A stretch of 64,000 nucleotides of DNA, taken from positions 79,756-143,755 of the forward strand of contig JBFWNT010000007.1 of assembly GCA_050250915.1 (NCBI GenBank), in the 5' to 3' direction. The translations under genes and the position numbers were made by a program. Numbering within the stretch: position 1 is the stretch's first letter; every line of letters begins with the position of its first letter. Shown here piece by piece: positions 32,233 to 41,742 of this stretch. A model generated the notes under the pieces. It saw only the letters and a list, made by a program, of their open reading frames with translations, was not told the DNA's origin and did no database searches. The stretch is from Miltoncostaea sp050250915. GTDB taxonomy: Bacteria; Actinomycetota; Thermoleophilia; Miltoncostaeales; Miltoncostaeaceae.

Positions 32233-34398
32233 ATGCCGCGTGCGTCGGTCGTCATCACGTTCCACGAGCAGCCTGCGGAGCTGTGCCGCTCCCTGCGGGC
32301 GCTCGCGGCCGCCGGCCTCGACGACGTCGAGCTGGTGCTGGTCGACAACGCCTCGCGTGACGCCCGCACGCCGGCGCTGCTGGAGGCGTGGGCCGACCGC
32401 GCCACCGTGCTGCGCAACCCGGTCGACGCCGGGCAGGTGGCCGCCCGCAACCAGGGCGCCCGCGCCGCGCGGTCGCCGGTGGTGGTGTGGCTCGACCCGC
32501 GGGTCGAGGTCCTCCCCGGCTGGCTCGACCCCCTGGTGCTGGCCGCCGCCGCGCCGGGTGCCGGCGTGGCCGGCGCCGTGCTGCTGGCCCCAGACGGACG
32601 CGTCCGCAGCGCCGGCCGGGCGCTGGTGGGCAGGGGCCGCGTCGTCGACCTCCACCCGGGCGTCCCCGGCGACCACCCGGCCGTGCGGGCCCGCGCGGTG
32701 CGCCTGCCCCCGGGCGAGCTGGTCGCCGTCGCCCGCGACGCGCTGCTCGACACCGGCGGCCTGGACCTGGCGTTCGGCGCCGGCGTGGCCGAGGCGGACC
32801 TGTGCATGCGGATGTGGGACGCCGGCCGCGAGAACGCCGTCTCCGCCGCCGTCGCGGTGCTCCACGGCGACGCGCCGGCGCCGCCGCCCGGCGACGAGAC
32901 GGCGTTCCGGCGCCGCTGGCACGCCGCGCCCCCCGACCGCGACGACCTCCTGGCCGAGGACGGCGTCGCCGACCCGGGCTGGGCCGACTGCGTGTGGGAG
33001 GGCCCGCTCCTGGACGACTCGCCCGAGGCCGCCGGCGGCCGCGACGCGCTGCGGGCCCTGGCCGCGGCGGGCCGGCGCCCCATGGCGCGTGAGCCCGAGG
33101 GCACCCCGCTCGCGCGGGAGGCCGCGGGCTGGTGCGACGAGACGATCCTGTCGGCGCTGAACCGCCACCGGATCGGCGCCCCGGGGGCGGAGACCTTCCG
33201 CCGCGCGCCCGTCCCGCGGCCGGCCCTGCGGCCCGCCGGGCGCGAGGGCATCGGCTGGCTGGGCGCCCTGCTCGGGCGCAGCGGCTACGCGGCCGCCGCC
33301 CGCGGCGTGGTGCGGGCCGCCCACCGGGCGGGCCTGCCGGTGCTGGCGCTGGTCACCGACGCGGGCGCCGACGGGATGGCGCCGCCCGAGCTGGCCCTGC
33401 CGCCGCAGGACTTCGCCCCCGGCCTGGTCGTGATTCACGGGCTGCCGGTCATGCCGAGCGGCATCCCGTTCTGGGACGAGGCCACGGCCGACCTGGGCCT
33501 CCCGGTCGTGGGCGCCACCTGCTTCGAGACGGAGCTGGTGCCGCCGTCGTGGGTCGAGCCGTGCAACCGGGTGCGCGAGGTGTGGGTGCCGAGCGGCTTC
33601 AACGCCCGCACGTTCGCCGACGCCGGCGTCGACCCCGAGCGGATCCACGTGGTGCCGTACCCGGTCGACACCGGCCGCCTGCGCCCCGCCGCGCGCGAGC
33701 GCGACCCCGGCGCCCCCCTGACCTTCCTCTCGGTGTTCGAGTGGACGTGGCGCAAGGGCTGGGACGTGCTGCTGCAGGCCTGGGCCGAGGAGTTCGCCCC
33801 CGGCGAGCCGGTGCGCCTGCTGCTCGTCACGTACCGTGGCGCCGGCGCGGCCGGCGAGGGGTCCGTGGAGGAGCAGGCGCTCGCGCACCTCGCCGCGCTC
33901 GGGGCCGGCCCCGACGACGTCGCCGACATCGAGATGATGCTCGATCCCGTGCCCCACGACGCGATGCCGGCGCTGTACGCGTCGGCCGACGCGTTCGTGC
34001 TACCCACCCGCGGCGAGGGCGCCGGGATGCCGATGCTGGAGGCCGCCGCCTGCGGCGTCCCCGTCATCGCGACCGCGTGGGGCGGCCACGAGGAGCTGAT
34101 GACGCCGGAGGCGGCGTTCCCGGTGGCCGTGGAGCGCATGGTCGAGGCCCCCGCGGCGATGCTGGCCGACAACGTGCTCTACCGCGGCCTGATGCTGGCC
34201 GAGCCGTCGGTGGCGTCGCTGCGGGCCGCCATGCGCGCCGTCGCCGCCGACCCGGCCGGTGCCGCCGCCCGCGGACGGCGCGGCCGCGCGCTGGTCGAGG
34301 AGCGCTTCTCGATCGCGGCGACCGCCCGGGCGCTGGACGCGCGGGCCCGGGCGCTGCTGGGCGCGCGCGACGCCGCCGGCGTGGCGGTGGCCCGGTGA
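32233..34398 (+). CDS. Two-domain glycosyltransferase (GT2-like GT-A plus GT4-like GT-B)
   Basis: A 721-residue fusion. The GT-A part (about 1-230) begins ASVVITFHEQPAELCRSLRA and has LVLVDNASRDARTPAL; its DxD position reads WLDPRVEVLPGW. A GT4-like GT-B part starts near residue 335. Its donor-binding features FEWTWRKGWDVLLQAW and TRGEGAGMPMLEAAACG (an intact E-x7-E) suggest activity. No ribosome site is visible; see the promoter entry. GTGA overlap with the next glycosyltransferase. Confidence 0.85.
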   Translation: MPRASVVITFHEQPAELCRSLRALAAAGLDDVELVLVDNASRDARTPALLEAWADRATVLRNPVDAGQVAARNQGARAARSPVVVWLDPRVEVLPGWLDPLVLAAAAPGAGVAGAVLLAPDGRVRSAGRALVGRGRVVDLHPGVPGDHPAVRARAVRLPPGELVAVARDALLDTGGLDLAFGAGVAEADLCMRMWDAGRENAVSAAVAVLHGDAPAPPPGDETAFRRRWHAAPPDRDDLLAEDGVADPGWADCVWEGPLLDDSPEAAGGRDALRALAAAGRRPMAREPEGTPLAREAAGWCDETILSALNRHRIGAPGAETFRRAPVPRPALRPAGREGIGWLGALLGRSGYAAAARGVVRAAHRAGLPVLALVTDAGADGMAPPELALPPQDFAPGLVVIHGLPVMPSGIPFWDEATADLGLPVVGATCFETELVPPSWVEPCNRVREVWVPSGFNARTFADAGVDPERIHVVPYPVDTGRLRPAARERDPGAPLTFLSVFEWTWRKGWDVLLQAWAEEFAPGEPVRLLLVTYRGAGAAGEGSVEEQALAHLAALGAGPDDVADIEMMLDPVPHDAMPALYASADAFVLPTRGEGAGMPMLEAAACGVPVIATAWGGHEELMTPEAAFPVAVERMVEAPAAMLADNVLYRGLMLAEPSVASLRAAMRAVAADPAGAAARGRRGRALVEERFSIAATARALDARARALLGARDAAGVAVAR

Positions 34399-36671
34399 AC
34401 ATCGTGTGGCGCGGCCCGGTGACCGACCCCTCCGGCTACTCCGCGGGCGGTCGCGCGTTCCTGCGCGGTTTCGAGGAGGAGGGCGCCGCGGTGCGGCTGG
34501 AGCCGCACATGTGGAACGCCCGCGAGGCGATCGACGCCGCCGAGCGCCGCCGTCTGGTGGCGATGTCCGAGCGCGAGATGGCCGACGTCGACGTCTCCGT
34601 GCAGCACACGTTCGGCCGCCTGTTCGACCCGTACGCGCCCGGCCGGGCGCGCGTGGGCCGCACGATGTTCGAGACGGACCGCATCCCGGCCGACTGGGTG
34701 CCCCGCTGCAACGCGATGGACGAGGTGTGGGTGCCCACCGCCCACGCCGTCGAGGCGTTCGCGGCCGCCGGGGTCGACCGCGCCCGCCTGGCCATCGTGC
34801 CGGAGCCGTTCGAGCTCGACCGCCTGGACCGGGGGGCGGCGCCGCTGCCGCTGGAGGACGCCCACGGCACCGTGTTCCTGGCGGCGTTCGACTGGACGCT
34901 CCGCAAGGGCTGGGACGTGCTGCTGCGCGCGTGGTGCGACGCGTTCGACGCCGGCGACGACGTGACCCTGGTGCTGAAGGTGTGGGCCACGACCCGCGGC
35001 ATCGGGACGCCCGAAATCCAGGCCGACGTGATCCACGCGCTCGGCGCGATGGGCCGCGACCCCGGCGCCATCGCCGACCTGGTGATCGTGGAGGACCTGC
35101 TCCCCGGCGCCGACATGGCCCGGCTGTACGCCGCCGCCGACGCCGTGGTGGCGCCGACCCGCGGCGAGGGCTGGGGCCGCCCCCTGCTGGAGGCGATGGC
35201 GATGGGGCGCCCCGTGATCGCGACGGGCTGGTCCGGGCCGGGCGCGTTCGTCGACGCCGAGGTCGGCTGGGCGCTGCCGTACTCGCTGGTCCCGGTCTCC
35301 GAGGAGGCCGCCGCCGAGGTCCCCGCCTTCGCTGGCCACCGCTGGGCCGAGCCCGACGCCGTCGCCCTGGCGGCCGCGATGCGCGAGGTGCACGAGCGCC
35401 CCGCCGACGCCCGCGCCCGCGGCGCCGCCGCCGCCCGGCGCGCCGAGCGCTACGACCACCGCGCCGTGGCCCGCCAGGCGTTGGCGCGCCTCCGGGACCT
35501 GGCCGCCCGGCCGTCGCGGTCGGTGCCGGTGGGGGACGGCCCGCCGCGGCTGGTCATCGAGGGCTGCCTGTCGGGCGTCTCCTCGCTGGCGGGCGTCAAC
35601 CGCGAGATGGCCCGCGCGCTGCTGCGCGCCGGGGGCGTCGACCTGTCGCTGGTCGACACCGACGGCATGCCGATGGACGCCGCCGCCCCCGGGATGGACC
35701 AGGTGGTGCGCGCCGCCCGGCGGGTGCTGCCGGGCGGGCCCGAGGTGGTGGTGCGCCAGGTGCAGCCGCCGAGCTTCGCCCGGCCCGCCGGCGGGCGCCT
35801 GGTGCAGATCCTCCACTGGGAGTTCGGGCCGCTGCCGCCGCGGTGGGTGGAGCTGATCGCGGCGACCACCGACGAGGTGTGGGTGGCGTCCACCTACGTC
35901 CGCGACTGGATGATCGCCTCGGGGGTCGATCCGGACCTCATCCAGGTGCTGCCGCTGGGGGTGGACCCCGCCCGCTTCCGTCCGGACGTGCCGCCGGTGG
36001 ACCTGGGCGACGAGGCGCCCGGCTTCCGCTTCCTGTTCGTCGGCGGCCTGCACGCGCGCAAGGGCGTGGACCTGCTGCTCGACGCGTACGAGCGCGCCTT
36101 CCGCCGCCACGACGACGTGACGCTGGTGGTCAAGGACTTCGGCCCGCGCGGGCCGTACCCGCCCGGACGGCTCGACGAGCGGGTGCGCCGCATGGCCACC
36201 GATCCGCGGGGCCCGCGGGTGCTGCACATGTCGCGGCCCGTGCCGGAGGAGTGGATCCCCGGCCTGTACGCGTCGTGCGACTGCCTGGTGCACCCGTTCC
36301 GCGGCGAGGCGTACGGCCTCACGATCGCCGAGGCCATGGCGTGCGGCCTGCCGGTGGTGGTGCCCGACAAGGGCTCGGCCCGCGACTTCACCGACGCGGA
36401 GACCGCGATCCTGGTCCCGTCCCGTCCCGTGACACTGCCGGCGACGCACATCGGCCAGTGGGAGATGGACCGCGAGCCGGTCGTCCACGAGGTCGACCCC
36501 GCCGACCTGGCCCGCGCGATGCGCGCCGTCTACGAGGACCGCGACGCGGCCGCCGCGGTCGGCGCCCGGGCCTCGGAGGCGATCCGCACCGGGCACACCT
36601 GGGACCGCACGGCCGCCGTCATCCTGGAGCGCCTGGGCGTCCTCGCCGGCCGCGCCGCGCTGACGGCGTGA
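34395..36671 (+). CDS. Tandem GT4 glycosyltransferase (two GT-B units)
   Basis: A 758-residue protein with two complete GT4-like GT-B units. The first has WTLRKGWDVLL (R170, K171) and RGEGWGRPLLEAMAMG (E258 and E266, the E-x7-E pair). The second, from about residue 390, has LHARKGVDLLLDAY and FRGEAYGLTIAEAMACG. Both therefore look catalytically competent. The protein could add two sugars in sequence. It begins VNIVWRGPVTDPSGY, almost identical to its downstream paralogue. GTG start overlapping the previous stop. Confidence 0.87.
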   Translation: MNIVWRGPVTDPSGYSAGGRAFLRGFEEEGAAVRLEPHMWNAREAIDAAERRRLVAMSEREMADVDVSVQHTFGRLFDPYAPGRARVGRTMFETDRIPADWVPRCNAMDEVWVPTAHAVEAFAAAGVDRARLAIVPEPFELDRLDRGAAPLPLEDAHGTVFLAAFDWTLRKGWDVLLRAWCDAFDAGDDVTLVLKVWATTRGIGTPEIQADVIHALGAMGRDPGAIADLVIVEDLLPGADMARLYAAADAVVAPTRGEGWGRPLLEAMAMGRPVIATGWSGPGAFVDAEVGWALPYSLVPVSEEAAAEVPAFAGHRWAEPDAVALAAAMREVHERPADARARGAAAARRAERYDHRAVARQALARLRDLAARPSRSVPVGDGPPRLVIEGCLSGVSSLAGVNREMARALLRAGGVDLSLVDTDGMPMDAAAPGMDQVVRAARRVLPGGPEVVVRQVQPPSFARPAGGRLVQILHWEFGPLPPRWVELIAATTDEVWVASTYVRDWMIASGVDPDLIQVLPLGVDPARFRPDVPPVDLGDEAPGFRFLFVGGLHARKGVDLLLDAYERAFRRHDDVTLVVKDFGPRGPYPPGRLDERVRRMATDPRGPRVLHMSRPVPEEWIPGLYASCDCLVHPFRGEAYGLTIAEAMACGLPVVVPDKGSARDFTDAETAILVPSRPVTLPATHIGQWEMDREPVVHEVDPADLARAMRAVYEDRDAAAAVGARASEAIRTGHTWDRTAAVILERLGVLAGRAALTA

Positions 36672-38773
36672 CCGTCGTCTGGCGCGGGCCGCTGACCGAC
36701 CCCTCGGGGTGGGCGGCCGAGGGGCGGGCGCTGGTGCGCGGGCTGCGGGAGCGGGGCGCCGACCTGGTCGCCGACCACCGTGTGTGGCACTACCGCGAGG
36801 CCGTCACGCCCGCCGGGCGCGAGACGCTGGCCGACCTGATGCTCCCCGAGCCGGCGCGGGTGGACGCCTCCATCGAGCACGCCCCCGGGCGCCTGCTCGA
36901 CCCCTACGCCCACGGCGCGCTCCGCATCGGACGCACCGCCCTGTCGGCGCTCGACGTGCCGCGGGACTGGGTCGTCCGGCTGAACCAGCTGGACGAGACG
37001 TGGGTGCCCAGCTGCCTCGAGGCCGAGGCGCTGGCCGCCGCCGGCGTGGACCCGGAGCGGGTGGCCGTGATCCCGGAGGCCGTCGAGCTGGACGTCTTCG
37101 ACCCCGCGACGCCGCCGATCGCGCTGCCGGACGCCCACGGAACCGTGTTCCTGGCCGTCGCGCCGTGGGGTGCCGGCACCGAGGGCCTGCTGGCCGCGTG
37201 GTGCGCCGCCTTCCGGGGCCACGACGACGTGACGCTGGTGCTGAAGACGTGGTCCGACGACGGGCTCGACCTCGCCGCGATCGAGGGGCGCGCCGCGGCG
37301 GCCGTCGCCGCGGCCGGGCACGACCCCGCCGCGATGGCCGACGTCGTGATCCTCGACGACCTGCTGCCCGACGCCCGGATGCCCTCGCTGTACGCGGCGG
37401 CCGACGCCGTGGTGACGGCGACGCCCGCCGGGCGGCGCAGCCGCGTGGCCCTGGAGGCCGCGGCCATGGGCCTGCCCGCGCTCGCGCCCGCCCCGGCGGC
37501 GCTGCGGGCGGCGCACGACGACCCGGCCGCGCGCCGGTCGGCGGGTCGCGTGGCCCGCGAGGCCGCCGCCGGCCGCGACCACCGCGCCGTCGCGGGAGCC
37601 ATCCTCGACCGGATCCGGGCGCTCGCGCCGCGGCCGCGTGCCGTGCGACCCGTGGCGGGCGACCGCCCGGCGGTTCTGCTGCGCGGGAGCGTGTTCGGCG
37701 TCCACTCGCTGGCGGGCGTCAACCGCGACCTGGCGCGGGCGCTGCTGCGCCGCGACGAGGTGACGCTGGGGCTGGTCGACGTCGACGGCGCGCGGCTCGA
37801 CGCCTCCGACCCGGCCTACGCCGCTCTGGAGCCGTCGCTGTCGGGGCTGCTGCCGCGCGCCGACGTGACCCTGCGCCACGCCTACCCGCCGGCGCTGGGG
37901 CCCGTGCACGAGGGCCGCGTGGCCCAGTTCCTGCACTGGGAGTACGGGGCGCCGCCGCTCGGCTGGGTCCGGGCGCAGCGGGAGCACCTCGACGAGGTGT
38001 GGGTGGCGTCGCGGCACGTCCGCGACGGGATGCTCGCCGGCGGCATGGACCCGGAGCGGGTGGCGCTGGTGCCGCTGGGGATCGACCCGGAGCGGTTCCG
38101 GCCGGGCGCCGAGCCCCTCGACCTGGGCGACCGCGCCCCCGGGGTGCGCCTTCTGTTCGTCGGCGGGCTCATCTGGCGCAAGGGCATCGACCTGCTCCTG
38201 GCGGCCTACACCCGCGCGTTCACCGCCCGCGACGACGTGACCCTGGTCATCAAGAGCTTCGGCGCCCGCGGGCCGTACGTGCCGCAGGACGCCGACGCGC
38301 AGGTGCGCGCGCTGCAGGCCGACCCGCGGGCGCCGCGGATCCTGCACCTCACCGACCCGCTGCCCGACGGCGACATGCCCCGGCTCTACGCGGCGTGCGA
38401 CGCGCTGGTGCAGCCGTTCCGGGGCGAGGGCTACGGGCTGCCGATCGCCGAGGCCATGGCGTGCGGCCTGCCCGCGATCGTCCCCGACCGCGGCGCCGCC
38501 AGGGACTTCTGCGGGCCGGGCACCGCGATCCTGGTGCCGTCGCGGCCGGTCCCGGTGGAGAGCGCCACCATCGGCGGCATGCTGGTCGCCGGGCGGCCCG
38601 AGGTGGTCGAGGTGGAGGTGGCCGACCTGGTCGCCGCGATGCGGGCGGTGGTGGAGGACCCGGCGTGCGCCCGCGCGATCGGCGCGGCCGCCGCGGCCCA
38701 CGTCCGGGCCGAGCACACGTGGGACCGCACGGCGGTCGTCGCAGGCGAGCGGCTGCGGGCGCTGGCGGCATGA
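36668..38773 (+). CDS. Tandem GT4 glycosyltransferase with degenerate first unit
   Basis: A 701-residue paralogue of the preceding gene (VTVVWRGPLTDPSGW; the first 160 residues align without gaps). In the first GT-B unit the donor-phosphate Arg-Lys is replaced (G170, T171) and the first Glu of E-x7-E is G255, so this unit is probably inactive. The second unit is intact: LIWRKGIDLLLAAY and FRGEGYGLPIAEAMACG. It may have become a binding or structural domain. GTG start overlapping the upstream stop. Confidence 0.85.
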   Translation: MTVVWRGPLTDPSGWAAEGRALVRGLRERGADLVADHRVWHYREAVTPAGRETLADLMLPEPARVDASIEHAPGRLLDPYAHGALRIGRTALSALDVPRDWVVRLNQLDETWVPSCLEAEALAAAGVDPERVAVIPEAVELDVFDPATPPIALPDAHGTVFLAVAPWGAGTEGLLAAWCAAFRGHDDVTLVLKTWSDDGLDLAAIEGRAAAAVAAAGHDPAAMADVVILDDLLPDARMPSLYAAADAVVTATPAGRRSRVALEAAAMGLPALAPAPAALRAAHDDPAARRSAGRVAREAAAGRDHRAVAGAILDRIRALAPRPRAVRPVAGDRPAVLLRGSVFGVHSLAGVNRDLARALLRRDEVTLGLVDVDGARLDASDPAYAALEPSLSGLLPRADVTLRHAYPPALGPVHEGRVAQFLHWEYGAPPLGWVRAQREHLDEVWVASRHVRDGMLAGGMDPERVALVPLGIDPERFRPGAEPLDLGDRAPGVRLLFVGGLIWRKGIDLLLAAYTRAFTARDDVTLVIKSFGARGPYVPQDADAQVRALQADPRAPRILHLTDPLPDGDMPRLYAACDALVQPFRGEGYGLPIAEAMACGLPAIVPDRGAARDFCGPGTAILVPSRPVPVESATIGGMLVAGRPEVVEVEVADLVAAMRAVVEDPACARAIGAAAAAHVRAEHTWDRTAVVAGERLRALAA

Positions 38774-39573
38774 GCGGCCTCGCCAGCATCGTGGTCCCCT
38801 GCCACGACAACCTGCTCTACACCGCCCTCTGCCTGGACAGCATCGCGCGCCACACCCCGGAGCCGCACGAGGTGATCGTGGTCGACAACGGCTGCACCGA
38901 CGCCACGGCCGAGTGGGCGGCCGGCCACGGCGCGCGGGTGGTGCGCTCCCGGGTGAACCTGGGGTTCGCGGGCGGCGTGAACCTGGGCCTGGCCGCGGCC
39001 GCCGGCGACGTCGCGGTGCTGCTCAACAACGACGCCCTCGCCACCCCCGGCTGGCTGGCGGGACTGCTGGGCGCGCTGGCCCGCGACGGCGGCGCCGGGA
39101 TCGCCGGGCCCCGCTCCAATTGGGTGTCCGACGACCAGATCCTGGCCGTCCCCTACGCGGAGGCGCCCTCGGACGCGCTCGACGCCTTCGCCGCCGCCCG
39201 CCACCGCGACCACGCCGGCCGGGGGCGCGAGGTCACGCGCATCTCCGGCCTGTGCATGGCCATCGCCCGGCCGGTGCTCGACGCGGTCGGCGGGTTCGAC
39301 GTGCGCTTCGAGGTGGGGAACATGGAGGACGAGGACTACGCGCTGCGCGCCCGCCTGGCCGGCTTCCGCCTGCGGGTGGCCGACGACAGCTTCGTCCACC
39401 ACTTCGGGCACAAGACGTTCGACCTGGTGGACGACGAGTACGACGCGCTGCTCGAGCTCAACGCGATGCGCTACGCCGCGAAGTGGGACCTGCCGATGCA
39501 CGGCGACCCGCGCGGCGTGCTGCCCGCCCGGGCCTTCGACCCCGCGACCGACCGGATCCCGCTCACGGCCTGA
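38770..39573 (+). CDS. GT2-family glycosyltransferase
   Basis: A 267-residue single GT-A enzyme. SIVVPCHDNLLYTALCLDSI, VIVVDNGCTDATAEWA, NLGFAGGVNLGLAAA and LLNNDAL (residues 85-91, the DxD equivalent) are classic for rhamnosyl- or GlcNAc-type GT2 enzymes; GNMEDEDYALRARLAGF near residue 195 supplies the catalytic Asp region. It is the last gene of the four-gene cluster and overlaps its predecessor (ATGA). Confidence 0.92.
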   Translation: MSGLASIVVPCHDNLLYTALCLDSIARHTPEPHEVIVVDNGCTDATAEWAAGHGARVVRSRVNLGFAGGVNLGLAAAAGDVAVLLNNDALATPGWLAGLLGALARDGGAGIAGPRSNWVSDDQILAVPYAEAPSDALDAFAAARHRDHAGRGREVTRISGLCMAIARPVLDAVGGFDVRFEVGNMEDEDYALRARLAGFRLRVADDSFVHHFGHKTFDLVDDEYDALLELNAMRYAAKWDLPMHGDPRGVLPARAFDPATDRIPLTA

Positions 39574-39647
39574 GTACCGCCGCCGTCCCGCGAGATGGGG
39601 TCACGACCCGATGGCGCGGCGGGCCCGGGCGCGCTGTCATGGGGTGC

Positions 39648-40172
39648 ATGAGCGTTGTCTGCGGCGTCGATGCGAGTCCCGCGGCGGCGGTGGCCGCGCG
39701 GGTGGCCGGGCGCCTGGCGCGCCACCTCGGGGCGCGGTTGGTGCTGGTGCACGTGCGCGCGCCGATCCCGCACGTGGCGCCGCCGCCGGGGACGTCGCCG
39801 CCCAGCGAGGAGACGCTGGAGGCGTACCGGGACGAGCGCCGCCGGCGGGCGCTGGACCTGCTCGAGGGGGTCGCCGCCGCCGCGGTGGACGGCCACGCCG
39901 AGCTCCGCGCGCCCGAGGGCGACGTGGCCGCGGTGCTCGCCGCGGAGGCCCGCGACGCCGGCGCGGAGTTCGTGGTGGTGGGCTCCCAGGGCCGGGGCAT
40001 GGTGCTGTCGGCGGTGCTCGGCAGCGTGTCGGCCGCCCTGGTGCGCTCGGCCCCGTGCCCGGTCGTGGTGGTGCCGCCGACGGCGGCGCGCGCTCAGGCG
40101 GGGCTGTGGGGGGTGGCGCCCGAGAGGTCCCACCCGGCGGCGGCCGTGCCCGCCCGCCACGCCGCCTCGTAG
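39648..40172 (+). CDS. Universal stress protein (UspA family)
   Basis: A 174-residue single Usp domain. The ATP-binding pattern GSQGRG-x9-GSVS is present in VVVGSQGRGMVLSAVLGSVS, and the N-terminus SVVCGVDASPAA gives the first strand. An alternative ATG lies three codons upstream. The C-terminal 30 residues run past the domain and overlap the convergent DUF5996 gene by 79 bases. Physiological role not inferable. Confidence 0.85.
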   Translation: MSVVCGVDASPAAAVAARVAGRLARHLGARLVLVHVRAPIPHVAPPPGTSPPSEETLEAYRDERRRRALDLLEGVAAAAVDGHAELRAPEGDVAAVLAAEARDAGAEFVVVGSQGRGMVLSAVLGSVSAALVRSAPCPVVVVPPTAARAQAGLWGVAPERSHPAAAVPARHAAS

Positions 40173-41008
40173 AACGCCAGCAGCAGGCCGTCGGGATCGG
40201 CGCTCGCGCGGACGGCGTCGTACGGCAGCACCGCCAGCGAGCCGCCGCCGGCGTCCACCCACTCGGCCCCCTCCGGCAGCGGGTGCTCGCGCAGGCCGGC
40301 CGGCTCGGGGGCGGTGTAGCTGTAGAAGGCGGGGTAGGGGGTGCGGCGGTCGTCGCCGGGCCAGTAGCCGAACGCGATGACCTCGTGGGAGTAGGCCTCC
40401 GCGCTCACCGGGTCGGCGCCCTCCGGGACGGGCGCGGGCCGCCCCGAGTAGCGGGCGTGGGCGAGGTCGAACGAGTGCCAGAACAGCTGCACCGGGCTCG
40501 CCTTTCCGGCGAACCCGCCCCGGAAGCGGTCGAGCACGCGCTGCGTCATCGCCAGGGTCCGCCACCAGCGGTGCACGGCGTCCGCGTCGTAGCTGTCGTG
40601 CTCCCGGTCGTCCGGGAACGCCGGGCTGTCGCCCAGGTCGAACGGCTGGGGGCGGATCTCCACCTGCACGCCCAGCTCGTCGAGGGCGGCGAACAGGTCG
40701 GCGTAGACGTCGGCGCACGCGGGCCGGTGCACCAGGTCCAGGGCGCGGCGCCCGCCGTCGCTCGTGGTCACCACCAGGCGGTGCTCGACGAAGTCGAACG
40801 CGATCTCGGCCTCGCGGTCGCCCGCGGGCATGGCGCCGGTCGAGAGCCCGCGGTCGGTGACGTACAGCGTCACGTGCCACCAGTGGTTGCGGAACGGCAC
40901 CAGCGCCATCCGGATCTTCCCCGCGATCTGGGTGTACCGGTGGACGGTCTGCTTGGTGGGCAGCCAGTCCTCATAGGGCAGCGGCGGCCAGCGGTCCGGT
41001 GCGGGCAC
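40094..41008 (-). CDS. DUF5996 family protein
   Basis: A 304-residue protein. WPPLPYEDWLPTKQTVHRY, then NHWWHVTLYVTDRGLSTG, FDFVEHRLVV and the later QLFWHSFDLAHARYSGR are the conserved blocks of DUF5996. No activity is established for the family; the His/Trp-rich blocks suggest a metal or cofactor site. The start is a GTG just before the first conserved block. Its end overlaps the UspA gene tail to tail. Confidence 0.82.
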   Translation of the reverse strand: MPAPDRWPPLPYEDWLPTKQTVHRYTQIAGKIRMALVPFRNHWWHVTLYVTDRGLSTGAMPAGDREAEIAFDFVEHRLVVTTSDGGRRALDLVHRPACADVYADLFAALDELGVQVEIRPQPFDLGDSPAFPDDREHDSYDADAVHRWWRTLAMTQRVLDRFRGGFAGKASPVQLFWHSFDLAHARYSGRPAPVPEGADPVSAEAYSHEVIAFGYWPGDDRRTPYPAFYSYTAPEPAGLREHPLPEGAEWVDAGGGSLAVLPYDAVRASADPDGLLLAFYEAAWRAGTAAAGWDLSGATPHSPA

Positions 41009-41043
41009 AGCCCGAGGGTACGGGACCGCCGGCGCCGCGGCCC

Positions 41044-41679
41044 TCACGCGGCCAGCGACGCGATGGCCGACAGGGCGTCCTCCATGCTGCGGTCCTCCGC
41101 CGCGCCCAGGTCCAGGGGGATCATCCGCGGGCTCTCGCGGGCCAGCGTCAACTCGGCGGTGACGAACGCCAGGTCGTCCAGGCCCACGGTCGAGAGGGCG
41201 TGGCGCAGCCACGGCTCCCCGTGGTCCCAGCCCTCCCGGGGGGTGCCGGGGCCGTAGCCGCCTCCGCGGGAGGTGGCGAACACGACGCGCCGCCCGCCGA
41301 GGGTGCCGCCGTACTCGCCGACCGTCACGCCGGGGACCACGATGCGGTCCACCCATGCCTTCAGCGTGCTGGGCGGGCCGAAGTTGTAGAGGGGCATGCC
41401 GATCACGATCGTGTCGGCGGCCAGGACCTCGCCCACCACCTCGTCGGTCAGCGCGCGGGCCGCGCGCTGCTCGGGCGTGCGGTCCTGCTCGGGGGTGACG
41501 TTGGCCGTGAAGGCGGCGTCGTCGAGGTGGGGGAGCGGGTGGGTGGCCAGGTCGCGGTATGTGACGACGCCGTCGGGGTGCGCGTGCCGCCAGGCCTCGG
41601 CGAAGCGGGCCGACAGGCGACGGCTGCGGGAACCGGCGCTGCGGAGCGACGTGTCGATGTGGAGAAGGTGGTTGCTCAT
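41044..41679 (-). CDS. azoR: FMN-dependent NADH-azoreductase (AzoR-like)
   Basis: A 211-residue flavodoxin-like protein. HLLHIDTSLRSAGSRSRRLS is the FMN phosphate-binding N-terminus; MPLYNFGPPSTLKAWVDRI and FATSRGGGYGPGTPREGWDH are AzoR signatures. The enzyme reduces azo and quinone compounds with NADH. The ATG at MSNHLLH is chosen because upstream sequence has no family similarity and contains the operator. It is divergent from a MarR gene, the usual arrangement for quinone- or electrophile-responsive control. Confidence 0.92.
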   Translation of the reverse strand: MSNHLLHIDTSLRSAGSRSRRLSARFAEAWRHAHPDGVVTYRDLATHPLPHLDDAAFTANVTPEQDRTPEQRAARALTDEVVGEVLAADTIVIGMPLYNFGPPSTLKAWVDRIVVPGVTVGEYGGTLGGRRVVFATSRGGGYGPGTPREGWDHGEPWLRHALSTVGLDDLAFVTAELTLARESPRMIPLDLGAAEDRSMEDALSAIASLAA

Positions 41680-41685
41680 AGATGA

Positions 41686-41700
41686 TTGGTATATCACCAA
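41686..41700. promoter_or_regulatory. Candidate MarR operator
   Basis: TTGGTATATCACCAA is an inverted repeat (TTGGT, five bases, ACCAA) in an AT-rich stretch between azoR and the MarR gene. A related half-site, TTGATTGGTCAA, follows. Likely the site through which MarR controls both genes. Confidence 0.6.
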
Positions 41701-41742
41701 CGATTGATTGGTCAAGCACCGATGGCGCGGTACCATCCGTCC

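Noticed and set aside
41686..41742. TTG and ATG codons upstream of the MarR gene
   Set aside because: The TTG lies in the operator palindrome. The ATG at 41722 is possible but the later ATG gives the more usual N-terminus.
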